Shown: positions 55,821 to 64,000 of the stretch, in pieces
Position numbering within the stretch: position 1 is the stretch's first letter
How the letters are laid out: each line of letters begins with the position of its first letter
NCBI GenBank assembly: GCA_902774685.1
Contig: CACYJH010000001.1
Coordinates: 1-64,000 of the forward strand
Reading direction: 5' to 3'
Source: an uncultured Methanobrevibacter sp.
GTDB taxonomy: Archaea > Methanobacteriota > Methanobacteria > Methanobacteriales > Methanobacteriaceae
DNA length: 64,000 bases
The notes under the pieces: model-generated
The model's input: the letters and a program-made list of their open reading frames with translations, nothing else
Database searches by the model: none
Told to the model about the DNA's origin: nothing
Translations under genes and position numbers: made by a program

Positions 55821-58800
55821 TTATTTTAAATTCCTCTTGGAACGTTTTATAAGCTCTGATGCACATGCAAATATTAAGAGCAATATTATGCAAAGAACGG
55901 TTGCATCCATTCCACCTAAAGCCAATGAACGAGCTGCCGCTGCAGGATCTTCATCTACATTCAAATTATATGCAGTGGCTGATTGAGTCACTGGAGCAGA
56001 TGAAGAAGTACCGACAGTATTGCCGTCAACAACAGTTGAATTTGAATTGACACTTGTTCCATTCACATTGGAATATTCACCAGAATTGGTGTTTCCATCG
56101 CCATTTCCATCAGATGTGCTGTTTGAGTTTGCATCACCATTTGCAGTGCCTCCATTGTGGGAACCGTTACCAGAGTTTGATCCTCCAGAACCGTCTCCTT
56201 TTCCACCACTGGAACCTCCATTACTAGGATCAACAACCCTATTATTCACAAATGTGTTGTTTTCACCTCCAATGTCATCAAACAATTGATTTTCAGGAGA
56301 TATAACATCTGCGTGACTTGTAGGTTCATAATTCAATAAATCCAATAGATTATAATCCTTCCCATCTTTAGAGACAATCATAGGGGAATAAGGGTCACCA
56401 TATTTTATGTCATCTTTTGTGAATACAATTTTGGAATTAGGATTTTTCAGTTTCCATATTCTATTGATTTCCTTGACGATTCTATTAATCAATGGCTTCA
56501 ATGAAGGAACCTCATTATTTTCCATATGGTTGTTATTGGAATGGTATAATGAAACAGCTCTGACAACCAAAGCCTTATCACCATAAGTGATGTGGTTATC
56601 ATATATCTTGCTGTAGTCTGCATCATATCCTTCAATAAGGTAATTCACTCTGGAATTGCAGCTAACATTGTTCTTGTAGAACTTGGTATAATCAGCACCT
56701 TCCAATATTGCACCATATGATACATTGGTTGATTCGCAAATGATCTTGTTTCTTGCCATTGTAGTGTTTATGGAATTGTAACCTGCAATAATTCCCGCTG
56801 CATAGTAGGTTCCGTTTACACGAACCTTATTGTCAGTGAAGCTATTGTTTGCAGATACTTGGTCCCTATGACCTGTTTCTGCACCTAAGACACCTAAACC
56901 ATAAAGGTAAGGGTCCTTTGCAGTTACATTGACATTATTGTGATGAACCTTATTGTTGTTGCTTTCATAATAAAGGTCAATACCTACAATGGAATTGGTA
57001 GATTCCTCAATTGCAGTGTAGTACTTGGTTACACCAGATGTAGCATTGATCTTGTTGTATCCAATATCGTTTGAAGATGAATAGAATAAAATTATGCCAT
57101 AAGTCTTGTATACTTCAGGAATATCCATACCTGCCGCTTCAAAGTCATCCACACTTATTGAACTGTCCACTTTAATTGAAGAGTCGTATAGATGAGGCTT
57201 GCTTGTACCGTTAACCAATATGTTGTTGTTTCTTATAGTGTTGTTTCTGGAATCGTAAAGCATAACCGCAAATGCCAAACCTTCCGCCTTAACCTTAACA
57301 CTATTATTCAATATCTTGTTGTTGCTTGATTCTGAAACATATATTCCGTATCCATTGTCAAAACTGTTCAATTGAATATTGTTATTGGTTATGCTGCACT
57401 TCTTGACATTATCAAGCAATATTGCAAACCTATGGTTATCTTTCTTGTTTCCTGGATTTCTGTTGATTATTGTGAGTCCATCAATGAATACCCTATCGGA
57501 TTCAACCTTGATGACTGTATCATATAATCTTGCATTATCTGACTTAAGACTTACAGGAGCATTCAAGATAATCCTTTTATTCTTGAAATCTCCTTTGAAT
57601 ATCAAATCATAATCAGCATAATCCGCCTTTAGATAACCATCACTATCAAAGCAGTCATAGAAATTATCCTCTGTTACAATGAACTGATGTCTTATTACGC
57701 TAACATTAGCTGAAACCTTGCATGGATTGAATGTGTCATTTCCTGCATAGCTTATATTCATTGCATAATTGCCGACATTTGCATTAAAACGCAAGCTTGC
57801 TTTACCGTTTTCATCAGTGACCTTGACATAATCCTTGTCGAAGATATGGAAAATTACTTTTCCGCCACTGATTGGATTTCCATCCTTATCCTTTAGGTAA
57901 ACATCATAGAAAGTTCCTTTGTATACTGAAACATCTCCAACAACAATGATTGTGTCAATCTTATCATCACTGTATGTTCCATTGTCATCAGTACCGTTAT
58001 CATCGGTGCCGTTTGCATCAGGGTCTGTACCATTAGTTCCATTGTCTGTGTCATTTCTTTCAATTTCAGAAGGGTCAGTCATGTTTACAATCAATCCGTT
58101 GATTGTATTGTTATAGATTGCACAATGACTTGGAGTGATCGGATTTCTATTGGTGTATTTCAATACTGCAATAGCATCTTCATCACCTGAAATGTCGATA
58201 TTATTGTCACAAACCAATGCGTAACTGACGTTACCTCTTAGCACAATGGCACTCTTATCGTTAGTAAAGTTATTGTATCTTATGGTTATGTTTTCTGCAA
58301 GCTTGGAAGTGAAGATCATCACTCCAGATGAATTGACGCCAACAAGGGTGTTGTTTTCAACAATCAGATTGGATTTTGTTGAATTTATGCAGTTTGCAGA
58401 TTCAGTGTAGATTGTATTGTTTGCAATCACAAGATTTGTTCCTGTATTCTTTATTGAATCTGAACCGACAGACCTTAATGTATTGTTGGCAATTATGTTG
58501 TTTTTACCGCTATTTTCAATAGCTACAACATTTCCATCCTTATTCCAGTCATGGACATCAGTATATGCTGTTGATACATTGTTATTTGCAATTGTTACAT
58601 TGCCCCCTCCAACGCTTATTGCTGAAGGGCCTCCGATATTTGATATTGTGTTGTTGTATATCAAAGCGTTTGAAGCGTCAACCATTATTGCATGATAGAC
58701 ATCTTCCAATGTATTGTTTGCAATTACCGCACCAGGACCGCTTGCTGTTTGCATAAGATAAATTGCATAGCAATAGGAGTTGTAGGTACCGTTTCTACTT

Positions 58801-59738
58801 TTAAGGTAATTGTTTGCTATAATGTTTCCAGTACATACCTCATCATCAATAGGCATGAAATCCCCATTTCCATAAGCGGACTGATAAACCATATTGGCCA
58901 TTTCAGACTCAATATAGTTGCCTCTTATTTCATTGTAAGATGAAGCTGTCATTGGAATTGTAGAGCTTAAACCAGATATGAGTGTATTGTTGATAATCCT
59001 GTTATGGCTTGCATTGCTCATCATGATTGCAAAACACTTATGAACGCTCACATTGATCAGTGAGTTTTCAATTGTGTTGTTATCTGAATTTATAATGCTT
59101 ATTCCAGATAGATAATAATTTGAACGGCTTGCCTTTTCCTTTGTATTGACTATGCGGACATTAGTTATTACAGTGCCTGAACTGCCTTCAATGAGGCGTA
59201 TCAAACAGTTAGACAATTGGTCTCCATCATCAGAGAATATGTTCAAACGCACATTAATGGAAAATACCTTATCAGACATGCTTTTGAGCCTTATGGTATC
59301 TCCATCCTTGAGAGCACCTGGCTTAATCAATCCGCCATTTGTTGCATCAAAGTATTTTGAATAGTTTGAACTGTCTATTGTGATAGGTTCAGTTGAGACA
59401 ATAATCTCCTCTGAATCTGACACTGAAGAACTGCTAAGCTTATTAGAGTCCTTTAAGTCATCTGAAGTAATTTCATCATCCAAATCCTGATTTTCATCAA
59501 TCAATTCAATACTCTCTTCATCTGAAGTCAAATTTGAATTTAAGAAATCTGAAGAATCATCAGATATGGAATCATCAAAATTGCTAGCCAAATTATTATA
59601 AGAATCCGAAATGCCAATGGAATCATCAATTACACTATCTGATGTGTTAGTGACATCCTGAACTATTTCATCTGCACTAACTACACTCAAAGATAAGAAT
59701 AATATCACTATTAAAGCAAGAATAGAGGGCAATTTCAT
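55821..59738 (-). CDS. giant adhesin-like surface protein with beta-helix domains
   Basis: A 1305-residue exported protein. The signal peptide is about residues 1-22 (LALIVILFLSLSVVSA). An acidic Ser/Asp stretch follows. NosD-type right-handed beta-helix repeats (NNxIxNNTL patterns) run to about 560 and again from about 700 to 1100. Between them is an Ig-like Big domain (VVGDVSVYKGTFYDVYLKD ... SYAGND) after a NGTDDNGTDD repeat. A Gly/Asn/Ser linker and a final hydrophobic helix (TVLCIILLLIFACASELI) with a basic tail anchor it. It is the last gene after the DUF2149-DUF2162-ExbB set, which suggests that its function is linked to that motor. Confidence 0.85.
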   Translation of the reverse strand: MKLPSILALIVILFLSLSVVSADEIVQDVTNTSDSVIDDSIGISDSYNNLASNFDDSISDDSSDFLNSNLTSDEESIELIDENQDLDDEITSDDLKDSNKLSSSSVSDSEEIIVSTEPITIDSSNYSKYFDATNGGLIKPGALKDGDTIRLKSMSDKVFSINVRLNIFSDDGDQLSNCLIRLIEGSSGTVITNVRIVNTKEKASRSNYYLSGISIINSDNNTIENSLINVSVHKCFAIMMSNASHNRIINNTLISGLSSTIPMTASSYNEIRGNYIESEMANMVYQSAYGNGDFMPIDDEVCTGNIIANNYLKSRNGTYNSYCYAIYLMQTASGPGAVIANNTLEDVYHAIMVDASNALIYNNTISNIGGPSAISVGGGNVTIANNNVSTAYTDVHDWNKDGNVVAIENSGKNNIIANNTLRSVGSDSIKNTGTNLVIANNTIYTESANCINSTKSNLIVENNTLVGVNSSGVMIFTSKLAENITIRYNNFTNDKSAIVLRGNVSYALVCDNNIDISGDEDAIAVLKYTNRNPITPSHCAIYNNTINGLIVNMTDPSEIERNDTDNGTNGTDPDANGTDDNGTDDNGTYSDDKIDTIIVVGDVSVYKGTFYDVYLKDKDGNPISGGKVIFHIFDKDYVKVTDENGKASLRFNANVGNYAMNISYAGNDTFNPCKVSANVSVIRHQFIVTEDNFYDCFDSDGYLKADYADYDLIFKGDFKNKRIILNAPVSLKSDNARLYDTVIKVESDRVFIDGLTIINRNPGNKKDNHRFAILLDNVKKCSITNNNIQLNSFDNGYGIYVSESSNNKILNNSVKVKAEGLAFAVMLYDSRNNTIRNNNILVNGTSKPHLYDSSIKVDSSISVDDFEAAGMDIPEVYKTYGIILFYSSSNDIGYNKINATSGVTKYYTAIEESTNSIVGIDLYYESNNNKVHHNNVNVTAKDPYLYGLGVLGAETGHRDQVSANNSFTDNKVRVNGTYYAAGIIAGYNSINTTMARNKIICESTNVSYGAILEGADYTKFYKNNVSCNSRVNYLIEGYDADYSKIYDNHITYGDKALVVRAVSLYHSNNNHMENNEVPSLKPLINRIVKEINRIWKLKNPNSKIVFTKDDIKYGDPYSPMIVSKDGKDYNLLDLLNYEPTSHADVISPENQLFDDIGGENNTFVNNRVVDPSNGGSSGGKGDGSGGSNSGNGSHNGGTANGDANSNSTSDGNGDGNTNSGEYSNVNGTSVNSNSTVVDGNTVGTSSSAPVTQSATAYNLNVDEDPAAAARSLALGGMDATVLCIILLLIFACASELIKRSKRNLK

Positions 59739-59957
59739 TTTATTCGTTTATATCACCTCCATCCAAATTCTTATATTCATAACTTATATTATACTTTATA
59801 TATAAATGTATCCAAATAAATTGATAAATATTAAAATAGGGTTAATTTTATTTGAAAAAATATTAAAATGGATTTGAAAATGATATTTAAAAAAAGAATT
59901 ATTTAATGATAAAAAAAGAAAAATGAATTAAAAAAATAAAAAAAGAAAGAGAGTTGT

Positions 59958-60608
59958 CTAATAATGCTTAGACATGAAGTCTAAAACAGCATCAGACAAT
60001 ACATCCAAATTGGATAAGTACTCTTCATACCATCTGTTTCTAAGCTTGGATATTACATAAGCTACAGCACCTGATCCAATACCTACAACAGTTGTATCGA
60101 ATGCTACAATCAAGGATTGGGATAATGTATTTACATCTCCTGAACCGAGTGCGGCAAGCCCTGTTCCTAAAGGAATCAAAGTACCCATAAGACCAAGGGT
60201 AGGGCCGATACGGGTAATGATGTCAGTGACTTCGAGAGACTTGTCGGTTAGTCCTTCCTCATTTTCAATCAATTTACGAGCAAATGCCTCTCTTGAACTA
60301 GGGGTCAAGTTTTCTGTACTTGCTATCTTGTTTAAAAGTGTCTTTTGTGTTTGTGGGAGAGGGGAAGCATTTATTTTAGATTTCAATGAATCTACTGAAT
60401 CAGCATTTGACATGTCCAAGATCAAATTGGAAACGTCATCAACTGAAACCTTTGTCCTTGAAGTGTATTCATAAATGAGTCCTCCTAAGGAAACCACTAC
60501 AACCACTACAAAAATTAATAATATGATCACTACTGGAATCAAAAGACTTTGTGCGATTAAATTAAGTCCAGTGGTTAAAAAATCTCCACCGGGAATTGCC
60601 ATTGCCAT
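59958..60608 (-). CDS. ExbB/TolQ/MotA-family proton channel subunit
   Basis: A 216-residue membrane protein with three helices (about residues 15-40, 130-155 and 165-190). The signature TRIGPTLGLMGTLIPLGTGLAALG is that of ExbB/TolQ/MotA. The second half includes VAFDTTVVGIGSGAVAYVI. Such subunits form pentameric proton channels around ExbD/TolR-like partners. The DUF2149 gene 0.9 kb upstream encodes a plausible partner. The start ATG follows ATAGGTGATTTA. ExbB/ExbD motors in archaea have no outer membrane to energise, so the load is unknown. Confidence 0.88.
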   Translation of the reverse strand: MAMAIPGGDFLTTGLNLIAQSLLIPVVIILLIFVVVVVVSLGGLIYEYTSRTKVSVDDVSNLILDMSNADSVDSLKSKINASPLPQTQKTLLNKIASTENLTPSSREAFARKLIENEEGLTDKSLEVTDIITRIGPTLGLMGTLIPLGTGLAALGSGDVNTLSQSLIVAFDTTVVGIGSGAVAYVISKLRNRWYEEYLSNLDVLSDAVLDFMSKHY

Positions 60609-60723
60609 TAAATCACCTATAAATAAATTTTAATAAATTTTTAATTTTGAATAATTTTGATAAATTTTAATAATTATTAATATGATAATACTGATTAAAA
60701 TAATCAAATAAATTTAATTTAAA

Positions 60724-61452
60724 CTATTCTAACCTATTATTTCTTTTTCTAAACAATACGCCTAAACCTAATAATAGTGCTAAAATAACTATTAGAACTA
60801 TTCCAGATTCTAAAGGCATTAAAGTGAGTTCAGTAGATGGATTTTCAAGCACTTTTCCAATTGTTGGAATCAAAAATCCAAATACTATGAATATGAAAGC
60901 AAAGATCACCATCATGCTTCCATAAATAATCGGATAATGAGTCATACGATAATCTTCAATGAAATCTGAGAATCTATAAGCTGCAATGCTTATGATCATC
61001 AATAAGATTGCTATGATTATAGCCAAATGAATTGTTGTGACATTCAATGAAATATTGGCAGTATTGAATACAAAGCTTGGAGATAAAGCTGCTGAAGACA
61101 ATATGAACAATCCATAGGAAACCGGCACAAAATCAAGGAACAGAATTACCTTCAATGCATCAGTATACTCTTCTTGTTTCCATAAATAAAATGTCATGAT
61201 TCCAAGAAGCAATGAAATCAATGCCATTGCAATATAGAAATAAAAGTTATTCACTGTCAAGCTGATGACAGTTTCATAAAATGGACTTAAAGCAATTATA
61301 ATCAAAGCTATGACGATTGAAAAGAGAGCTGTGATTATAAGATGTTTCCTTAAATCATATTTAAAGAATCTTGACAATAATCCAGTTCCGATTCCAAGCA
61401 GCAATACTGCAATTAGAATAATTGCACCAAATAAGCTAACCAACAAATTCAT
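60724..61452 (-). CDS. DUF2162 polytopic membrane protein
   Basis: A 242-residue protein with six or seven helices (LVSLFGAIILIAVLLLGIG at the start; SGIVLIVILALLLGLGVLF at the end, then RKRNN). The family DUF2162 occurs in methanogens next to ExbB- and DUF2149-like genes. It may be a channel or transporter module of the complex. ATG 61452 follows TTTTGTGATAGA. It sits between the DUF2149 and ExbB genes. Confidence 0.75.
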   Translation of the reverse strand: MNLLVSLFGAIILIAVLLLGIGTGLLSRFFKYDLRKHLIITALFSIVIALIIIALSPFYETVISLTVNNFYFYIAMALISLLLGIMTFYLWKQEEYTDALKVILFLDFVPVSYGLFILSSAALSPSFVFNTANISLNVTTIHLAIIIAILLMIISIAAYRFSDFIEDYRMTHYPIIYGSMMVIFAFIFIVFGFLIPTIGKVLENPSTELTLMPLESGIVLIVILALLLGLGVLFRKRNNRLE

Positions 61453-61500
61453 TCTATCACAAAATTTTCAAATCTATAAATAATGAATATAAGGAAGAAA

Positions 61501-61833
61501 CTACTCTTCCACCATAATCAGATTACCCGTTTTCGAATCTTTATAAACTTTTCCTTGTTCTACATAACCTTCTCCAGACATTTCTGAAGTGTCAGGAGTT
61601 TCATTTAATTGTTCACCTTGTGTTACATTAGTGATTTCACTGATTGACTCCATAGCCTGTTGCCTTTGGTCAGGAGACATATCACTGAATATAACACTTT
61701 GTAAGTTCCAGCCGATTACCGCAAAAATCAAAAAACCAAGTGCAAGAACCAACATTGCATCTACAAGGTTTGTTGTACCTGCCATAGGGTCTTCCTCTTG
61801 ACGACTTCGGCGTCTAGATTTCTTTCTAACCAT
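61501..61833 (-). CDS. DUF2149 protein with an ExbD/TolR-like transmembrane motif
   Basis: A 110-residue protein. A basic N-terminus (RKKSRRRSRQEED) precedes one helix that reads TTNLVDAMLVLALGFLIF. This matches the ExbD/TolR pattern PLVDVMLVLLIIF, including the aspartate that carries protons. An extracellular tail of about 60 acidic residues follows. The protein heads the operon. DUF2149 is named as a family of unknown function; a role as the ExbD partner of the ExbB-like subunit is my inference from motif and neighbourhood. The ribosome binding site is AGAAGGTTTTAT. Confidence 0.8.
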   Translation of the reverse strand: MVRKKSRRRSRQEEDPMAGTTNLVDAMLVLALGFLIFAVIGWNLQSVIFSDMSPDQRQQAMESISEITNVTQGEQLNETPDTSEMSGEGYVEQGKVYKDSKTGNLIMVEE

Positions 61834-62013
61834 ATAAAACCTTCTATAATACTGAAAATTAAATAAATTATTTTAAAATTTTTTAAGAAAAATATTTCTC
61901 ATAATATAATATATAAAAATAGATTAATAAGTTTATCTAATATGATTGAAAAAATATAAAGTTTAATTTATAAAAAAAAGCATGAAAGTAAATGGAATAA
62001 TGAGAAGATTAGA

Positions 62014-63138
62014 TTAATCCTCCAAAATATAATCCAAAATAGATTTAGAAGCATTTGCTTTAAAATCGCCGAATTGGAATTGAGAAAACTCTTCCAATTT
62101 TTCCATATGGAAATCTTCATCTTTAATGGATTCTATCAACTCATCAATATCATAAACTATCTTTCCAGGAACCTTCTGCCTATAATCGAAGTAGAATCCA
62201 CGTTCATTTTTTAAGTAATCATCAAGATCATAGGCAAACAATAAAATAGGTTTCTTTAAGATTGTATAATCCACCATAATTGAAGAATAATCTGTTATGA
62301 AAATATCAGATAGCAGCAATAGCTTTTGTTCATCCTTAAATCCTGTAAAGTCGATGATATCATACTTTTCTCTTAAATCCTTCAAATCAATTGGATGCTC
62401 TTCATCGCAATAACTTGCATAATTAGGATGTAGCCTAATGGCTAAAGCATAGTCATCTCCAAGTTCTTCTATGAATTTTTCAATGTCAAAATAATCAAAA
62501 ACAGCATTGTTTGTAGGATTCTCCCTAAAGCTAGGTGCATAAAGAACAAGCTTTTTACCAACAAGCTGAGGATATTCCTTTTCAAAAGTCTCTCTTAAAC
62601 CACTGATAAAAGCCTCATTCATGTGTTCTTCACTATAGAAATCATTACGTGGAATACCGAAAGGAAGAACCTTGGATTTGTCTACATGGAAGTTGTGGGC
62701 ATAGATGTCCCTAACGTTTTCACCACTGCAGGATACCAAGTCAATTTTTTCAGAAAAGAGTTCCATGACTTTCTTTTCCTCTGGATTTAAAAGGTCATAG
62801 CCGAACTTCTTGAATATTCCTGTACCATGCCATAATTGAATCCATTTCATGCCATTTGTGTTCATAAAGGCAAGTGGGAAGAAATTATCCACTAAAAAAA
62901 CGTATTTTGATGTTGCAAAATCACGGATATCACTTAAGGACAGTGAATCCTTGGGAATGAACTTGTATTCATAGTTCTTTCCGTCATTGTTTCTATTGTC
63001 CAATTCCTTTGCAATATATTCCAAATTACTATCAAATGAGTGGTTCTTGTTTGTTAAAAGAGTGATCTTATTGTCCTTTTGTGGGAATTTCCTAAAGATA
63101 TTGAATATTCTTGCATAAATCTTATGTTTGGCATACAC
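62014..63138 (-). CDS. CDP-glycerol glycerophosphotransferase-like enzyme (TagB/TagF family)
   Basis: A 374-residue glycosyltransferase-B protein. The family core WIQLWHGTGIFKKFG, the FGIPRNDFY segment, and the C-terminal LSDIFITDYSSIMVDY with active-site residues are all present. These enzymes make poly(glycerol phosphate) or ribitol phosphate chains of wall teichoic acid in Gram-positive bacteria, and resemble genes found in gut archaea. Substrate and acceptor are unknown; a pseudomurein-attached polymer or capsule is possible. The start is GTG 63138 with AAGGAG nine bases before it. It probably reached the archaeon from Firmicutes. Confidence 0.87.
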   Translation of the reverse strand: MYAKHKIYARIFNIFRKFPQKDNKITLLTNKNHSFDSNLEYIAKELDNRNNDGKNYEYKFIPKDSLSLSDIRDFATSKYVFLVDNFFPLAFMNTNGMKWIQLWHGTGIFKKFGYDLLNPEEKKVMELFSEKIDLVSCSGENVRDIYAHNFHVDKSKVLPFGIPRNDFYSEEHMNEAFISGLRETFEKEYPQLVGKKLVLYAPSFRENPTNNAVFDYFDIEKFIEELGDDYALAIRLHPNYASYCDEEHPIDLKDLREKYDIIDFTGFKDEQKLLLLSDIFITDYSSIMVDYTILKKPILLFAYDLDDYLKNERGFYFDYRQKVPGKIVYDIDELIESIKDEDFHMEKLEEFSQFQFGDFKANASKSILDYILED

Positions 63139-63393
63139 TCTTACAAGCTCCTTGAAAGTAATTGATAATTAAAATTGATAATTGAAAATTGTGATTTTTG
63201 ATAGCAATTGATTGAATAAACTAAAAAAATAATTATATTCTTATGATTAATTCTATTTATCTAATTTAATATACTTTTAGTAAAAACCTATGATTAAACC
63301 CCTTAAAACAAATACAATTATAACAAATTAATTACAAATAAATAATAAGTTAAAATTTAGTTAAAATTTAATAAAAATTTAATTTCAATTTAA

Positions 63394-64000
<607 letters not shown>

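Overview
The window looks like the chromosome of a methanogenic archaeon of the order Methanobacteriales, most probably Methanobrevibacter. The evidence is strongly AT-rich DNA, archaeal TATA boxes and GGAGGTGA-type ribosome binding sites, the methyl-coenzyme M reductase activation ATPase AtwA, CofH for F420, MfnB for methanofuran, archaeal riboflavin synthase and ArfB, L37e and an LSm protein, and two giant surface adhesin-like proteins with C-terminal anchors. The genus is an inference; no rRNA lies in the window.

Layout. 1-6750: the tail of a PIN/KH-domain ATPase, a TIM-barrel isomerase, a PaaK-type ligase with an ACT partner, malate dehydrogenase, and a ferritin/two-rubredoxin/UspA redox block. 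6857-9508: AtwA and a DUF447 flavoprotein. 9509-10180 looks empty to a gene finder, but it holds a 24-residue hydrophobic peptide gene with a strong ribosome binding site and, 300 bases upstream on the same strand, a compact candidate RNA with its own TATA box, two hairpins and a sequence complementary to the peptide gene's leader and Shine-Dalgarno. This has the architecture of a type I toxin-antitoxin pair and is the most interesting object here. 10181-17346: cofactor genes (cofH, NMN adenylyltransferase, moaE, two molbindins, ubiX, a CbiT-like methyltransferase, mobA). 17437-21293: two membrane proteins, guaB and mfnB. 21642-26273: a 1543-residue adhesin. 26701-32745: a LUD/CCG iron-sulfur pair, DUF2304, a GT2 glycosyltransferase, riboflavin synthase, a TPR protein and a cobalt-type ABC ATPase. 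32952-37147: cbiZ, metX with CBS domains, a small orphan and a bacterial-type RNase III. 37148-46351: a structured candidate RNA, an orphan, L37e/LSm, TrmO, ArfB, a PUA protein, two transporters, a YigZ protein and an EF-hand-containing surface protein. 46486-55257: a large helicase with a low-complexity insertion, a zinc-ribbon protein, DUF5654 and an ECF-type transporter (S, fused double ATPase, T). 55821-61833: an operon of DUF2149 (ExbD-like), DUF2162, an ExbB/TolQ-like channel and a 1305-residue adhesin. 62014-64000: a CDP-glycerol glycerophosphotransferase-like enzyme and the start of pyrF.

Themes. Molybdopterin, corrinoid, F420, methanofuran and flavin genes form an ordinary methanogen cofactor background. 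Cell-envelope genes (adhesins, ExbB/ExbD-like motor, GT2, TagF-like transferase) form the accessory layer. Several genes have unusual starts: the cobalt ABC ATPase and DUF2304 have a good Shine-Dalgarno followed only by AUU, and MfnB and the PUA protein appear to use UUG. An RNase III gene, uncommon in archaea, lies in the same window as the type I-like pair; a functional link is only a speculation.
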